NCBI RefSeq assembly: GCF_900100015.1
Contig: NZ_FNDD01000018.1
Location: forward strand, 1-64,000
Direction: 5' to 3'
Length of the DNA stretch: 64,000 nt
Origin: Vibrio xiamenensis
GTDB lineage: Bacteria > Pseudomonadota > Gammaproteobacteria > Enterobacterales > Vibrionaceae
The notes beneath the pieces were generated by a model, which made no database searches, was not told the DNA's origin, and saw only the letters and a program-made list of their open reading frames with translations. Position numbers and translations under genes: made by a program. Positions 50,564-57,833 of the stretch are shown here, one piece after another. Within the stretch, counting starts at the first letter, position 1. Every line of letters starts with the position of its first letter.

Positions 50564-51325
50564 TTAGAAGTCGTAACTTAAGCTTAAGGTGCTGTAGAGC
50601 TCGTCGTTGCTCTTGGTGGAGGCTACTTCGGTGTTGTAGATGTATTGTGTGTCGACCACCAGAGCCAGGTTGGTCATCAGGGTGTTTTTCAAAAATGCAT
50701 CGGCGGTGTATTGAGTATTGGAGTCACCGTATTCGACTTTACCTCCGCCGCCAACCGAAAAGGTTTTACTGAGATTCTTTTCCCCCTTTAAATAGCTCGA
50801 AGCGATGATTTCATTGGTCTCTTTACTTGGGTAGTCTTCATCGTTGTCTTGGCGTTTGGTATAGCGATAACCAGGACCAAGGCCAAATTCCAGCTTGGTC
50901 TGTTTTTCATCGATGATCTTGTACGCCAAACCTGTGGTTAACGTATAGCTTTGACGATAGGTCTCATATTGGTTGTGTTCGTACTCATTCTCAACGTATC
51001 CGGCGATGGCTTTACCTAAGTCATAACTGGCTTTGTAATACAGCGAGTACTTGTTGGTGCCTTCATCTTCATCGGTTGAATCGGTGTAATAGGTATTAAA
51101 CTTGGCTTCATGTTCCCACTCGCTAGGTTTATAGGTCAACCACAGCGAAGAGTTAAATGACATCGATGTGTTAGTGGTTTTTGAATAAAACAGCCCGACT
51201 TTGGTGCCGGTTTTCAACTTATCTTGATCGTCCTTGTCGCCGGATTTAGCACTGCCGGTATCGGCATAAACATAACTGCAACTGAGAGTGGAAAGTAGCG
51301 CCGCACTGACGAGATATCTTTTCAT
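50564..51325 (-). CDS. DUF481 family outer-membrane protein
   Basis: 253 aa with signal peptide MKRYLVSAALLSTLSCSYVYA and a C-terminal beta-barrel signature ending in LSLSYDF, including a final Phe. Alternating hydrophobic strands (SLWLTYKPSEWEHEAKFNTYY, YSLYYKASYDLGKAIAGYVENEYE) fit a DUF481-type barrel. Function unknown; acidic loops are rich in D, E, T. AGGAGT is 7 bp before the ATG; the longer frame upstream of it has no support. Confidence 0.85.
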   Translation of the reverse strand: MKRYLVSAALLSTLSCSYVYADTGSAKSGDKDDQDKLKTGTKVGLFYSKTTNTSMSFNSSLWLTYKPSEWEHEAKFNTYYTDSTDEDEGTNKYSLYYKASYDLGKAIAGYVENEYEHNQYETYRQSYTLTTGLAYKIIDEKQTKLEFGLGPGYRYTKRQDNDEDYPSKETNEIIASSYLKGEKNLSKTFSVGGGGKVEYGDSNTQYTADAFLKNTLMTNLALVVDTQYIYNTEVASTKSNDELYSTLSLSYDF

Positions 51326-51489
51326 ATTAATGACTCCTATTTTTGTATTCACCTTAATAAAAAGGTCATATAGGTTGTCAGATGCAAGTAATGCTGAGGT
51401 CAATACAAGGTTGGAGATTGATTGGCTAAATTTATGTCTTGAGTGCAAGATTGGCGTGTTGGGTCAATAGGTTAGAGTATGGTAAATGG

Positions 51490-51526
51490 TAACGCTCGGT
51501 TCACCCTAAGGTTAAACCGAGCGTTG
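51490..51526. other. Stem-loop downstream of NCS1 permease gene
   Basis: Stem AACGCTCGGTT / AACCGAGCGTT with a 13-nt loop, without a T-run on the minus strand; a possible weak terminator or RNA 3' structure. Confidence 0.5.
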
Positions 51527-51553
51527 CAGCGAATAGAGTTGCATCCAATGACG

Positions 51554-53329
51554 TTAGTCACTGGTTTCGTCTTGGCCTGGCCCGTCAGTGACGCGCATTG
51601 CCACCATCGCCAGAACAAAATAAGCAAATGTCAGCGCCGCAGCGGTAAAAAAATAGTCTTGCTGCATGGTTGGCATAAGTTCAGCAGCGGGTGTGCTGTA
51701 GACCAAGCGAAAGGCTAGAGCAATCATAAATACCAAAATACCACCGGCGCCGACTAACAAGATTTTCGCCATTCTTGCGGTATGAGTATCGGTTGGGTCA
51801 ACGACTTGGTAATCGTCATTTTGCTCTTGCAGTAAGCGCTGACGCTCAAATTCAATCAGTACTTGCTCTCGCTCTGCTTGCAGGGTTTCATCTGCAGGCC
51901 ATGAATCGCGCGCGCCCATAAAGTGAGCAGCGATCGGGTAGAGCACCAGCGCAATCACGTATTCAGGGACGAAGATAAAATAAAAACTCATGGCATTGCT
52001 GGCCATCATTAATACCGCAAACGCCAGCGCGACTCCCCATACTAAGAGCGCGGCAAGGTTGAGTTTTTGCCCAAGGTAGCGAGACCAGTAGCGCGTCATA
52101 CCCAATTTGGGCAGCAGATAATGCTCAGCGATCGTAATTGCGCCGACGGGAGAGAGTAAAATCGCGCCGTAGACCGTGAGTGGCATGACCGATTGGGCAA
52201 CAAACGGAAAGCATGCAGCGATGGCAATCACTACACCAATAATGGCGGTAACGCGGCTGCGGGTCATCGATGGCATCAGTGCGCTCGCGGCAAGACCAGC
52301 GCGATACAAACACGCATTGGCGGTGGTCCAGCCGGCGCAAATTACTGCGCCAAGGCCGATGTAACCTAAAGTGGCAAATGCCACGTCAGCAGAGTCGAGT
52401 GAGATGAGCGAATGGCCGACCAAAACGGCAGCGCCAGCGCCCATTAGACCTGCTGAAATCCAGCCAATGTAGTGACCGAGAAACATTCCGATACCGGAAA
52501 ACACGCCGTACCACTTACGATGGGCAAAACGGAACGTCGCCATATCAATCAAACCAAGGTGCACCATAGCGCCGTTGGCCCAAGCAAACGCCGCCACTTC
52601 CCAAGTGGAAATACCTGGCTCGCCATCTGGAGTTACGCCAGTCCAAATGCTTTGCTTGGCGACATTAAGAAATTCGCTAAAGCTGCTGATGCCCGTTTCG
52701 CCGGTGACATGCAGTGCTAAGGTGGGCAGTGCGACCAGGGCGCCGCAGACAAAACAAGTCAACATCCAAGGTGAGCAGATAGTCGCGAAGTTAGCCATCG
52801 CCTCAAATCCGCGCGCCGCAACAATTACCACCACAGCTGCGAGCAGTAAAGTGACGATGATAAACGCAATTGAGGTTGGGTAAGCTTCAAGTTGAACCGG
52901 TAGGTTGAGCGCGAATCGTACCGCGTAGGCGGAAACGGTAATCATGGCCGCAGCAAGCGAGCCGTAAAACAATAAAATCGCGCTGTTATAAATTTTGCTG
53001 AAATAGGGGCCGGTGATCTGTTCTAAATATTTAAATAGTGAACGGCGGGTTTCGACGGCAATCGGGGTGGTGACCAAGGTCCAACTGGCGACGGCCAAAA
53101 GGTTACCGATAAGTAAGCCTAGCAATAATTCGGTGGTCCCGACTCCCATGGTAACGAAGGTGACACCGATGACAAACTCGGTTGCTGCGATGTGTTCGCC
53201 GCCGAAAAGTCCAGCGAAATAACGCCAGCCGCGCACGTGATGAGCCGCTGGAGGAATGGCGCTACGCAAGTGCCTTCTACGGGCTTTGGGGCTAGGTTGA
53301 GCGGTGTGATTTGGTATTGGTTGTTCCAT
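51554..53329 (-). CDS. NCS1-like purine/cytosine permease family transporter
   Basis: 591 aa with 12 or more helices. WRYFAGLFGGEHIAATEFVIGVTFVTMGVGTTELLLGLLIGN and AWANGAMVHLGLIDMATFRFAHRKWYG resemble the cytosine permease/NCS1 group. A hydrophilic insert (about residues 490-545: ADETLQAEREQVLIEFERQRLLQEQNDD) before the last two helices is unusual for NCS1. Substrate unknown, no catabolic partner nearby. ATG chosen with GGAG about 11 bp upstream; a TTG five codons earlier is also in frame. Confidence 0.75.
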   Translation of the reverse strand: MEQPIPNHTAQPSPKARRRHLRSAIPPAAHHVRGWRYFAGLFGGEHIAATEFVIGVTFVTMGVGTTELLLGLLIGNLLAVASWTLVTTPIAVETRRSLFKYLEQITGPYFSKIYNSAILLFYGSLAAAMITVSAYAVRFALNLPVQLEAYPTSIAFIIVTLLLAAVVVIVAARGFEAMANFATICSPWMLTCFVCGALVALPTLALHVTGETGISSFSEFLNVAKQSIWTGVTPDGEPGISTWEVAAFAWANGAMVHLGLIDMATFRFAHRKWYGVFSGIGMFLGHYIGWISAGLMGAGAAVLVGHSLISLDSADVAFATLGYIGLGAVICAGWTTANACLYRAGLAASALMPSMTRSRVTAIIGVVIAIAACFPFVAQSVMPLTVYGAILLSPVGAITIAEHYLLPKLGMTRYWSRYLGQKLNLAALLVWGVALAFAVLMMASNAMSFYFIFVPEYVIALVLYPIAAHFMGARDSWPADETLQAEREQVLIEFERQRLLQEQNDDYQVVDPTDTHTARMAKILLVGAGGILVFMIALAFRLVYSTPAAELMPTMQQDYFFTAAALTFAYFVLAMVAMRVTDGPGQDETSD

Positions 53330-53678
53330 TAACAAAGACTCCAAACATCATTTAGTCGGCAAAAATTTTCGCTCGTTCAGAGAGCGAAATTTACATGTCA
53401 CTAGGTTGGCTGTACCGGAACGTTGAGGTTCTCCTGAGTGGTTGAGGTTGCGCGAAAAACCCTTTTTTTCGTTGCAACTGCCGACTAAAAATTTATAATT
53501 TTTTATTTACCTTAAGGGAATTTTCGTAACAAAACAACCGGACAGCGTATGGCAAGTTTAGTCCTTAATGTTTAGTAAAAGGTAACATTTAGAAAAATGT
53601 TGCTGCAAAAGGAGTATGAATTACTGTCTCGATAGTCGGCGTTATATATTCAATGAATAGCTAATAGAGGGAAGGTTT
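53330..53678. other. Intergenic region between NCS1 permease gene and msrA
   Basis: About 350 AT-rich bases with no gene. It must carry the promoter for the permease (leftward). An imperfect inverted repeat, GTTGCGCGAAAAA around 53446 and TTTTTTTCGTTGCAAC near 53464, stands there. Confidence 0.45.
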
Positions 53679-54155
53679 TTACTTGTATTTATGTAGCAGC
53701 GACCAGGGAATATGACACAAATAGTGGTTCTCTGGGTGACGGCTTAAATGGTGCTGATGCTCCGCATCGCTAGGCACAAAATTATTGAGTGGCAGCACTT
53801 CTAGAGCGATTTTATCGGCATCTTCTCGTGCGCCGATATGGTACTTAGCTGCGTCTAAATGCTGTGAATTTCGGCTATAAATACCCGTTCGATACTTTTC
53901 GCCTTGATCTTGACCTTGCTGGTTAATGCTGTATGGGTCGATGATTTCAAACAGATGATCGATCAAGGATTCGACGCTGATAACTTGTGGATCAAACATA
54001 ATCCGTACACATTCCGCGTAACCATCGTATTCACCTTGAGTGTGATGACTGGTGCCGTTGGCGCGGCCAGCTTCCGTTTCGATAACGCCTGGCACGTATT
54101 TAATAAATTCTTGTACGCCCCAGAGGCAGCCGCCGGCGAGAAAAATTTCTTCCAT
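53679..54155 (-). CDS. msrA: Peptide methionine sulfoxide reductase MsrA
   Basis: 158 aa; repairs methionine S-sulfoxide in proteins. The active-site motif is AGGCLWGVQEFI with GCLWG in place of the more frequent GCFWG. Conserved EAGRANG, TQGEYDGYAECVRIMFDP and INQQGQDQGEKYRTGIY follow. Compact type without the E. coli MsrA N-terminal extension. The start at MEEIFLAGGCLWG is preferred over an upstream GTG/TTG-type extension. Confidence 0.93.
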   Translation of the reverse strand: MEEIFLAGGCLWGVQEFIKYVPGVIETEAGRANGTSHHTQGEYDGYAECVRIMFDPQVISVESLIDHLFEIIDPYSINQQGQDQGEKYRTGIYSRNSQHLDAAKYHIGAREDADKIALEVLPLNNFVPSDAEHQHHLSRHPENHYLCHIPWSLLHKYK

Positions 54156-54297
54156 GATGAAGAGCCTGTCAGTCGGTGATGATGGCGCGCAGTGTAACAT
54201 GAGCGTGTGATGAATGAATCCCGGTTGTGATTTGCTGATGAAGAATTCAGCTCGCAGATTCGCTTATTTGCAATTTGGTGTGATACTCAACAAATCG

Positions 54298-54321
54298 GCG
54301 GGCTTGAGTACTTAAGCCCGC
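54298..54321. other. Perfect 24-bp palindrome with 8-bp arms
   Basis: GCGGGCTT / AAGCCCGC around GAGTACTT; no T-run. It sits in the 293-bp msrA to kinase-like gene gap and could be an operator or an RNA hairpin. Confidence 0.4.
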
Positions 54322-54448
54322 AAACTCGGATTAGTTTTGCTGTTGATTCTCAACTCTTAGCCGAATTCTAATCCTCTCGGTGGGCATTGAAGCGGTAAAA
54401 ATGCCGCGGTTGAATGATGGCAGTAGATAACTTTTAAAGGAGCCTGTG

Positions 54449-55042
54449 ATGAAACGACTTATTCTCGTCACGTCGCCGCCAGCCAGTGGCAAAACTTACA
54501 TTTCCAAGCAATTGGCTAAGGCATTAAAGCATGTGGTGTATCTTGATAAAGACACCTTGATTGTGTTGTCACATCAGATTTTCAAAGTGGCCAATCAAGA
54601 GGTTAATCGCAGCTCCGATTTCTTTGAAGAGCACATTCGTAATTACGAATACGATGCCACGCTGGCACTGGCGATGGAAGCGTTAGAATACGAAGATACG
54701 GTATTGATTAATGCGCCGTTTACTCGTGAAATTCGCGATAGCCAGTACGTTGATAACCTAAAACAGCAGCTACTGGAAAAAGACGCGCGTTTGACCATCG
54801 TTTGGGTTGAAACCGATGTCGACGTGGTTAAGCAGCGCATGATCGATCGCAACTCAGACCGCGATACTTGGAAACTGGAACATTGGGACGAGTACATTGC
54901 AGGGGTAAATTTTGCGATTCCAGAAAGCCTAGATAATCCAGACATCGTTGACGATCTGCTGGTGTTTCAAAATTCCAGCGATGAAGAGTATCAAGCCTCG
55001 ATGGCGCGCATTATTCCCATTTTGGAAAACCGCAGCGAATGA
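54449..55042 (+). CDS. P-loop kinase-like ATP-binding protein
   Basis: 197 aa. A P-loop VTSPPASGKTYISKQLAKAL is at the N terminus, then LDKDTLIVLS and a second conserved Asp/Glu-rich motif (EYEDTVLINAPFTREIRDS), with VWVETDVDVVKQRMIDRNSDRD like a lid of small-molecule or nucleoside kinases (AAA_33/zeta-toxin-like). Substrate unknown. ATG with AAAGGAGCCT upstream; a GTG one codon before is also in frame. A terminator follows, so it is likely monocistronic. Confidence 0.78.
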   Translation: MKRLILVTSPPASGKTYISKQLAKALKHVVYLDKDTLIVLSHQIFKVANQEVNRSSDFFEEHIRNYEYDATLALAMEALEYEDTVLINAPFTREIRDSQYVDNLKQQLLEKDARLTIVWVETDVDVVKQRMIDRNSDRDTWKLEHWDEYIAGVNFAIPESLDNPDIVDDLLVFQNSSDEEYQASMARIIPILENRSE

Positions 55043-55102
55043 TGAAGCTGCGCGCTCAGCTACACTGGTAAGCTTTGCACGATGTCTTTATCGTTACGAC
55101 CA

Positions 55103-55126
55103 ACGGGCCTTATGGCCCGTTTTTAT
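55103..55126 (+). terminator. Terminator after the kinase-like gene
   Basis: Stem AACGGGCC / GGCCCGTT with loop TTAT and five T. Confidence 0.88.
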
Positions 55127-55208
55127 TGTTGGTCACGTTTGCATGCTAATTGTTTGAAAGTGGTCTGAATGCAATGGCTCGCATGGTATCAAGGGTAAAG
55201 GTGCTTGG

Positions 55209-55793
55209 CTATGGGCTATCAATAAAGCACTCTTTAAAGCTGCTGCATTGATTGCAGTTTGGCGCTTTACACACATAATCGCCGCCGCGTTCACACAGCT
55301 GTTTGTAGAAGTAACGTTTCCAGCGCATATTGTTGACGTTACCCGCATGCAGGGTCGGAAAATAAAAGCCAATCAAACGTCCGAGCGTTGGCCGTTCATC
55401 CAGCCCTAAGCTTTGCCACAAATGGTAAGAGCTCATGCTGGCGTTGGACAAAACCCAAGCCACTTCTTTGTACCAGTTCAGCTCGGTATTGGCGTGATCC
55501 ATTAATAAGCGAAACAGGTCGTCGCGTTCACTGGCACGTCCGGCGATAAGTTCAGCAAATAGCCGCTGAGTTTGGCTATAAAGCTGTTTTTGCTGAGTGC
55601 TAACTTCAAACTCTGCCTCGTTAATCATCTGCGCTTTAAGCTTGGCAAAGGTTTCCGCTTTCAGCCCCATATAAGTGGGCAGGGCAGTGCGCCCAGTGAT
55701 AAAGCCAGCCAGCAGCGCGCGCCATATCTTCTGCTCTTGCCAGCGGTAGTTATCGATTGGTGTGACGGCCAATTCTGCAATCGGGGTTCCCAT
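55209..55793 (-). CDS. nifQ: Molybdenum donor protein NifQ
   Basis: 194-aa protein that carries a Mo-Fe-S cluster to NifEN/NifH for FeMo-co. The C-terminal C-x4-C-x2-C-x5-C motif is plain in CKAPNCNQCSSFKEC, and the family core RPTLGRLIGFYFPTLHAGNVNNMRWKRYFYKQLCE matches. It is 120 bp after the ferredoxin gene on the minus strand; the gap carries a hairpin and short repeats, but no sigma-54 promoter was seen, so transcription probably comes from nifB. Confidence 0.92.
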   Translation of the reverse strand: MGTPIAELAVTPIDNYRWQEQKIWRALLAGFITGRTALPTYMGLKAETFAKLKAQMINEAEFEVSTQQKQLYSQTQRLFAELIAGRASERDDLFRLLMDHANTELNWYKEVAWVLSNASMSSYHLWQSLGLDERPTLGRLIGFYFPTLHAGNVNNMRWKRYFYKQLCERGGDYVCKAPNCNQCSSFKECFIDSP

Positions 55794-55827
55794 AGCATCC
55801 TCCTTGAAATAGCTTACTTTTTAAATA

Positions 55828-55857
55828 CCTAGCCTTGAAATGCTTAGTCTTGAAATG
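55828..55857. repeat. Two adjacent 15-bp repeats in the ferredoxin-nifQ gap
   Basis: CCTAGCCTTGAAATG followed at once by CTTAGTCTTGAAATG, with a third partial CTTGAAATAG at 55803. A hairpin GCCAGTG / CACTGGC lies at 55864-55891. Confidence 0.55.
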
Positions 55858-55913
55858 ATCTGTGCCAGTGCCGGTTTAACCCGCCACTGGCGTTGATTTA
55901 TCAAATTTTACCG

Positions 55914-56222
55914 CTACTTATTGAGCTGGGATTCATTGACTTGAGGTTTGCTGCTCAATGAGGCAAAAAATGGTTTCAGTGCCGCCATCGGCGCTAAGCT
56001 GCCTTTGGGATTCAGCGGCTTACCTTTGAACAAAATTGCTTCCTCAATAGGGCAAATGCTGGCGCACTGCTTTTGGTCGTGAATCCCTTCACAGCCGTTA
56101 CAACGTTTAGAATGAATCGCAAACAGTGGCGTTTCATCAACGGTTTTGTAAATCGCTTTGTTCGGGCAAACGCTGTAACAAGCGTGACATCCGGTACACA
56201 GGTCAGTAATCGTCATATCCAT
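55914..56222 (-). CDS. fdxN: NifB-associated ferredoxin, 2x[4Fe-4S]
   Basis: 102 aa. The first cluster motif is CTGCHACYSVCP; the second has the long spacing C-x2-C-x8-C-x3-C (CNGCEGIHDQKQCASICP) seen in FdxN-type ferredoxins next to nifB. The family role is electron supply for NifB-co synthesis. AAGGAGGCGTCT is the ribosome site. It lies 10 bp downstream of nifB. Symbol assigned by resemblance and position. Confidence 0.88.
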   Translation of the reverse strand: MDMTITDLCTGCHACYSVCPNKAIYKTVDETPLFAIHSKRCNGCEGIHDQKQCASICPIEEAILFKGKPLNPKGSLAPMAALKPFFASLSSKPQVNESQLNK

Positions 56223-56232
56223 AGACGCCTCC

Positions 56233-57528
56233 TTAGCTTGCTTGTTGCTCTGAGCCATTTTGGTCGCTGGCGAGTTTCATCTGCTCATCGGCAATCATGC
56301 CAAGCGCTTGCTCAACATGCATGTACGCCAAGTCGACATTGGGTTTGACGCCATGTTCCTCAAGTGCTTTCCACGGCGTGATACCGATGCGCACGCTCAG
56401 CACTTCATCACAATCGCTTAAACGCTCAAACAGGGTTTCGCCTTGCTCTTCGCGGCACTCACTTTCGCCATGGCAATATTGTTCGGCTTTGCGATGTTCA
56501 ACAAAGCGAATGTCGTTGCCTTCGATTTCGTAGACATCAAATCCCGTCGCGTGGCCAAAGTGGGTATCGATGATTTGGCTGCCTTTGGTGGCGACCGCAA
56601 CGCGATAGCGATCTTCGCTGTTGCCTGCTTTTGAGCTACAACCGCCGCCAGATTCAGTCAGTGTGCCCACCGCATCGGCGCGGCACTGCTGGCAATGGCT
56701 CATTTGCGGCATGCTCAGTGATGAAGAGGAGCGCGCGGTTGCGATCTGTTGTTCGTTTGGACCTTTCACGTAGTTCAACCCAAAGAAGGTGCCGTGCTCT
56801 GGTTCAGAGATCAGCGGCATGATGTTGTGAAGAAACGCGCCGCGCTGTTTAAGTTCGTGCGACAACTCTGCGATGTGGTGATCATTGACGCCAGGAATCA
56901 ATACGGTATTGACCTTAACCAACAAGCCAGCGTCACAGGCCATTTTTAATCCGAGCATTTGGCGGTCGAGCAGAATCTGCGCCGCTTCCAAACCGTAATG
57001 ACGCTGGTGGTTGTAATACACCCAAGGGTAAATGCGCGCGCCAATGTTTGGGTCAACGGCATTAATGGTAATCGTGAGGTGATCCACGTTGGCGTCTTTA
57101 AGCTCCTCAACGTAATCGGGTAGCATTAAGCCATTGGTGGAAATACACAGCTTGACGCTCGGGTCGGCCTTTTGCACCATTTTCAGCGTCGCAAAGGTCT
57201 GTTTTGGATTGGCGAGCGCATCTCCAGGACCTGCAATTCCGACCACAGTCAGGTTAGGCATGCGCTGTTTAATCGAGTGGAAACGAGCCAAACCAGCAAT
57301 CGGCTCGAGCAGGTTAGAGACCACCCCAGGGCGCGACTCGTTGCTGCAATCAAATTTGCGGTTGCAATAGTTACACTGAATATTGCACGCCGGCGCGACA
57401 GGCAGATGAATACGAGCGTATTGAGCGGCATTTTTCGAATAGCACGGATGATCTTCAATACGTTTTTGAGTATCTCTGCCAATAAAGTGTTTGATTTTAT
57501 TTTCTGGCTGAGCAGTTTCTATATTCAT
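56233..57528 (-). CDS. nifB: FeMo-co core biosynthesis radical SAM protein NifB
   Basis: Builds NifB-co (Fe8S9C) from two Fe4S4 clusters, inserting the carbide from SAM. The radical SAM motif is C48-x3-C52-x2-C55 (ACNIQCNYC). Further NifB Cys and His residues are in GGGCSSKAGNSEDRYRVAVATKG, after which a C-terminal NifX-like domain follows (IDTHFGHATGFDVYEIE). 431 aa, the radical SAM + NifX fusion type of gammaproteobacteria. Driven by its own NifA/sigma-54 promoter. Confidence 0.97.
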   Translation of the reverse strand: MNIETAQPENKIKHFIGRDTQKRIEDHPCYSKNAAQYARIHLPVAPACNIQCNYCNRKFDCSNESRPGVVSNLLEPIAGLARFHSIKQRMPNLTVVGIAGPGDALANPKQTFATLKMVQKADPSVKLCISTNGLMLPDYVEELKDANVDHLTITINAVDPNIGARIYPWVYYNHQRHYGLEAAQILLDRQMLGLKMACDAGLLVKVNTVLIPGVNDHHIAELSHELKQRGAFLHNIMPLISEPEHGTFFGLNYVKGPNEQQIATARSSSSLSMPQMSHCQQCRADAVGTLTESGGGCSSKAGNSEDRYRVAVATKGSQIIDTHFGHATGFDVYEIEGNDIRFVEHRKAEQYCHGESECREEQGETLFERLSDCDEVLSVRIGITPWKALEEHGVKPNVDLAYMHVEQALGMIADEQMKLASDQNGSEQQAS

Positions 57529-57571
57529 AGGGCTTCCTTACCAAAGTGACATCACTCCATGCCAGCACTGT

Positions 57572-57587
57572 TGCAAACCTTATGCCT
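57572..57587 (-). promoter_or_regulatory. sigma-54 promoter of nifB-fdxN-nifQ
   Basis: On the minus strand AGGCATAAGGTTTGCA: GG-N10-GC with a TTTGCA -12 box. Predicted start near 57561, about 33 bp before nifB. Confidence 0.85.
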
Positions 57588-57669
57588 TGGGATTATTTCG
57601 TCTAACACATTGATAATTAATATTATTGAAACTTAAGCCGACAAAATGTAGCTGCCAAAATGACGCTAT

Positions 57670-57685
57670 TGTCACAAAGCCAACA
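57670..57685 (-). promoter_or_regulatory. NifA upstream activator site for nifB
   Basis: TGT-CACAAAGCCA-ACA on the plus strand (its inverse fits on the minus), centred about 116 bp before the predicted nifB start. Shares TGTCAC with the nifE, nifU and nifLA sites. Confidence 0.8.
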
Positions 57686-57783
57686 ACAGCGCTTGGGTAC
57701 CGACAATCATGGTTGTCGCAGTGCAATGGTAAATCTTGCCAGGTTTGATGTTTTGATTGGCGAAAGATGGCTTTTCTACCGGC

Positions 57784-57815
57784 AAAAAATAAGGGTGAGA
57801 ATACCCTCACCCTTG
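57784..57815 (-). terminator. Terminator after nifLA
   Basis: On the minus strand: stem AAGGGTGAG / CTCACCCTT with loop GGTATT and ATTTTTT after it. Confidence 0.9.
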
Positions 57816-57833
57816 GTTAAATAGCATTAAAGC

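Larger units (their letters stand above)
57529..57833 (-). other. nifA-nifB intergenic region
   Basis: Contains the nifA terminator, a NifA site, the palindrome CGACAA-TCATGG-TTGTCG (57701-57718) and the nifB sigma-54 promoter. A frame of 76 codons on the minus strand spans the terminator and promoter and is not a gene. Confidence 0.7.
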
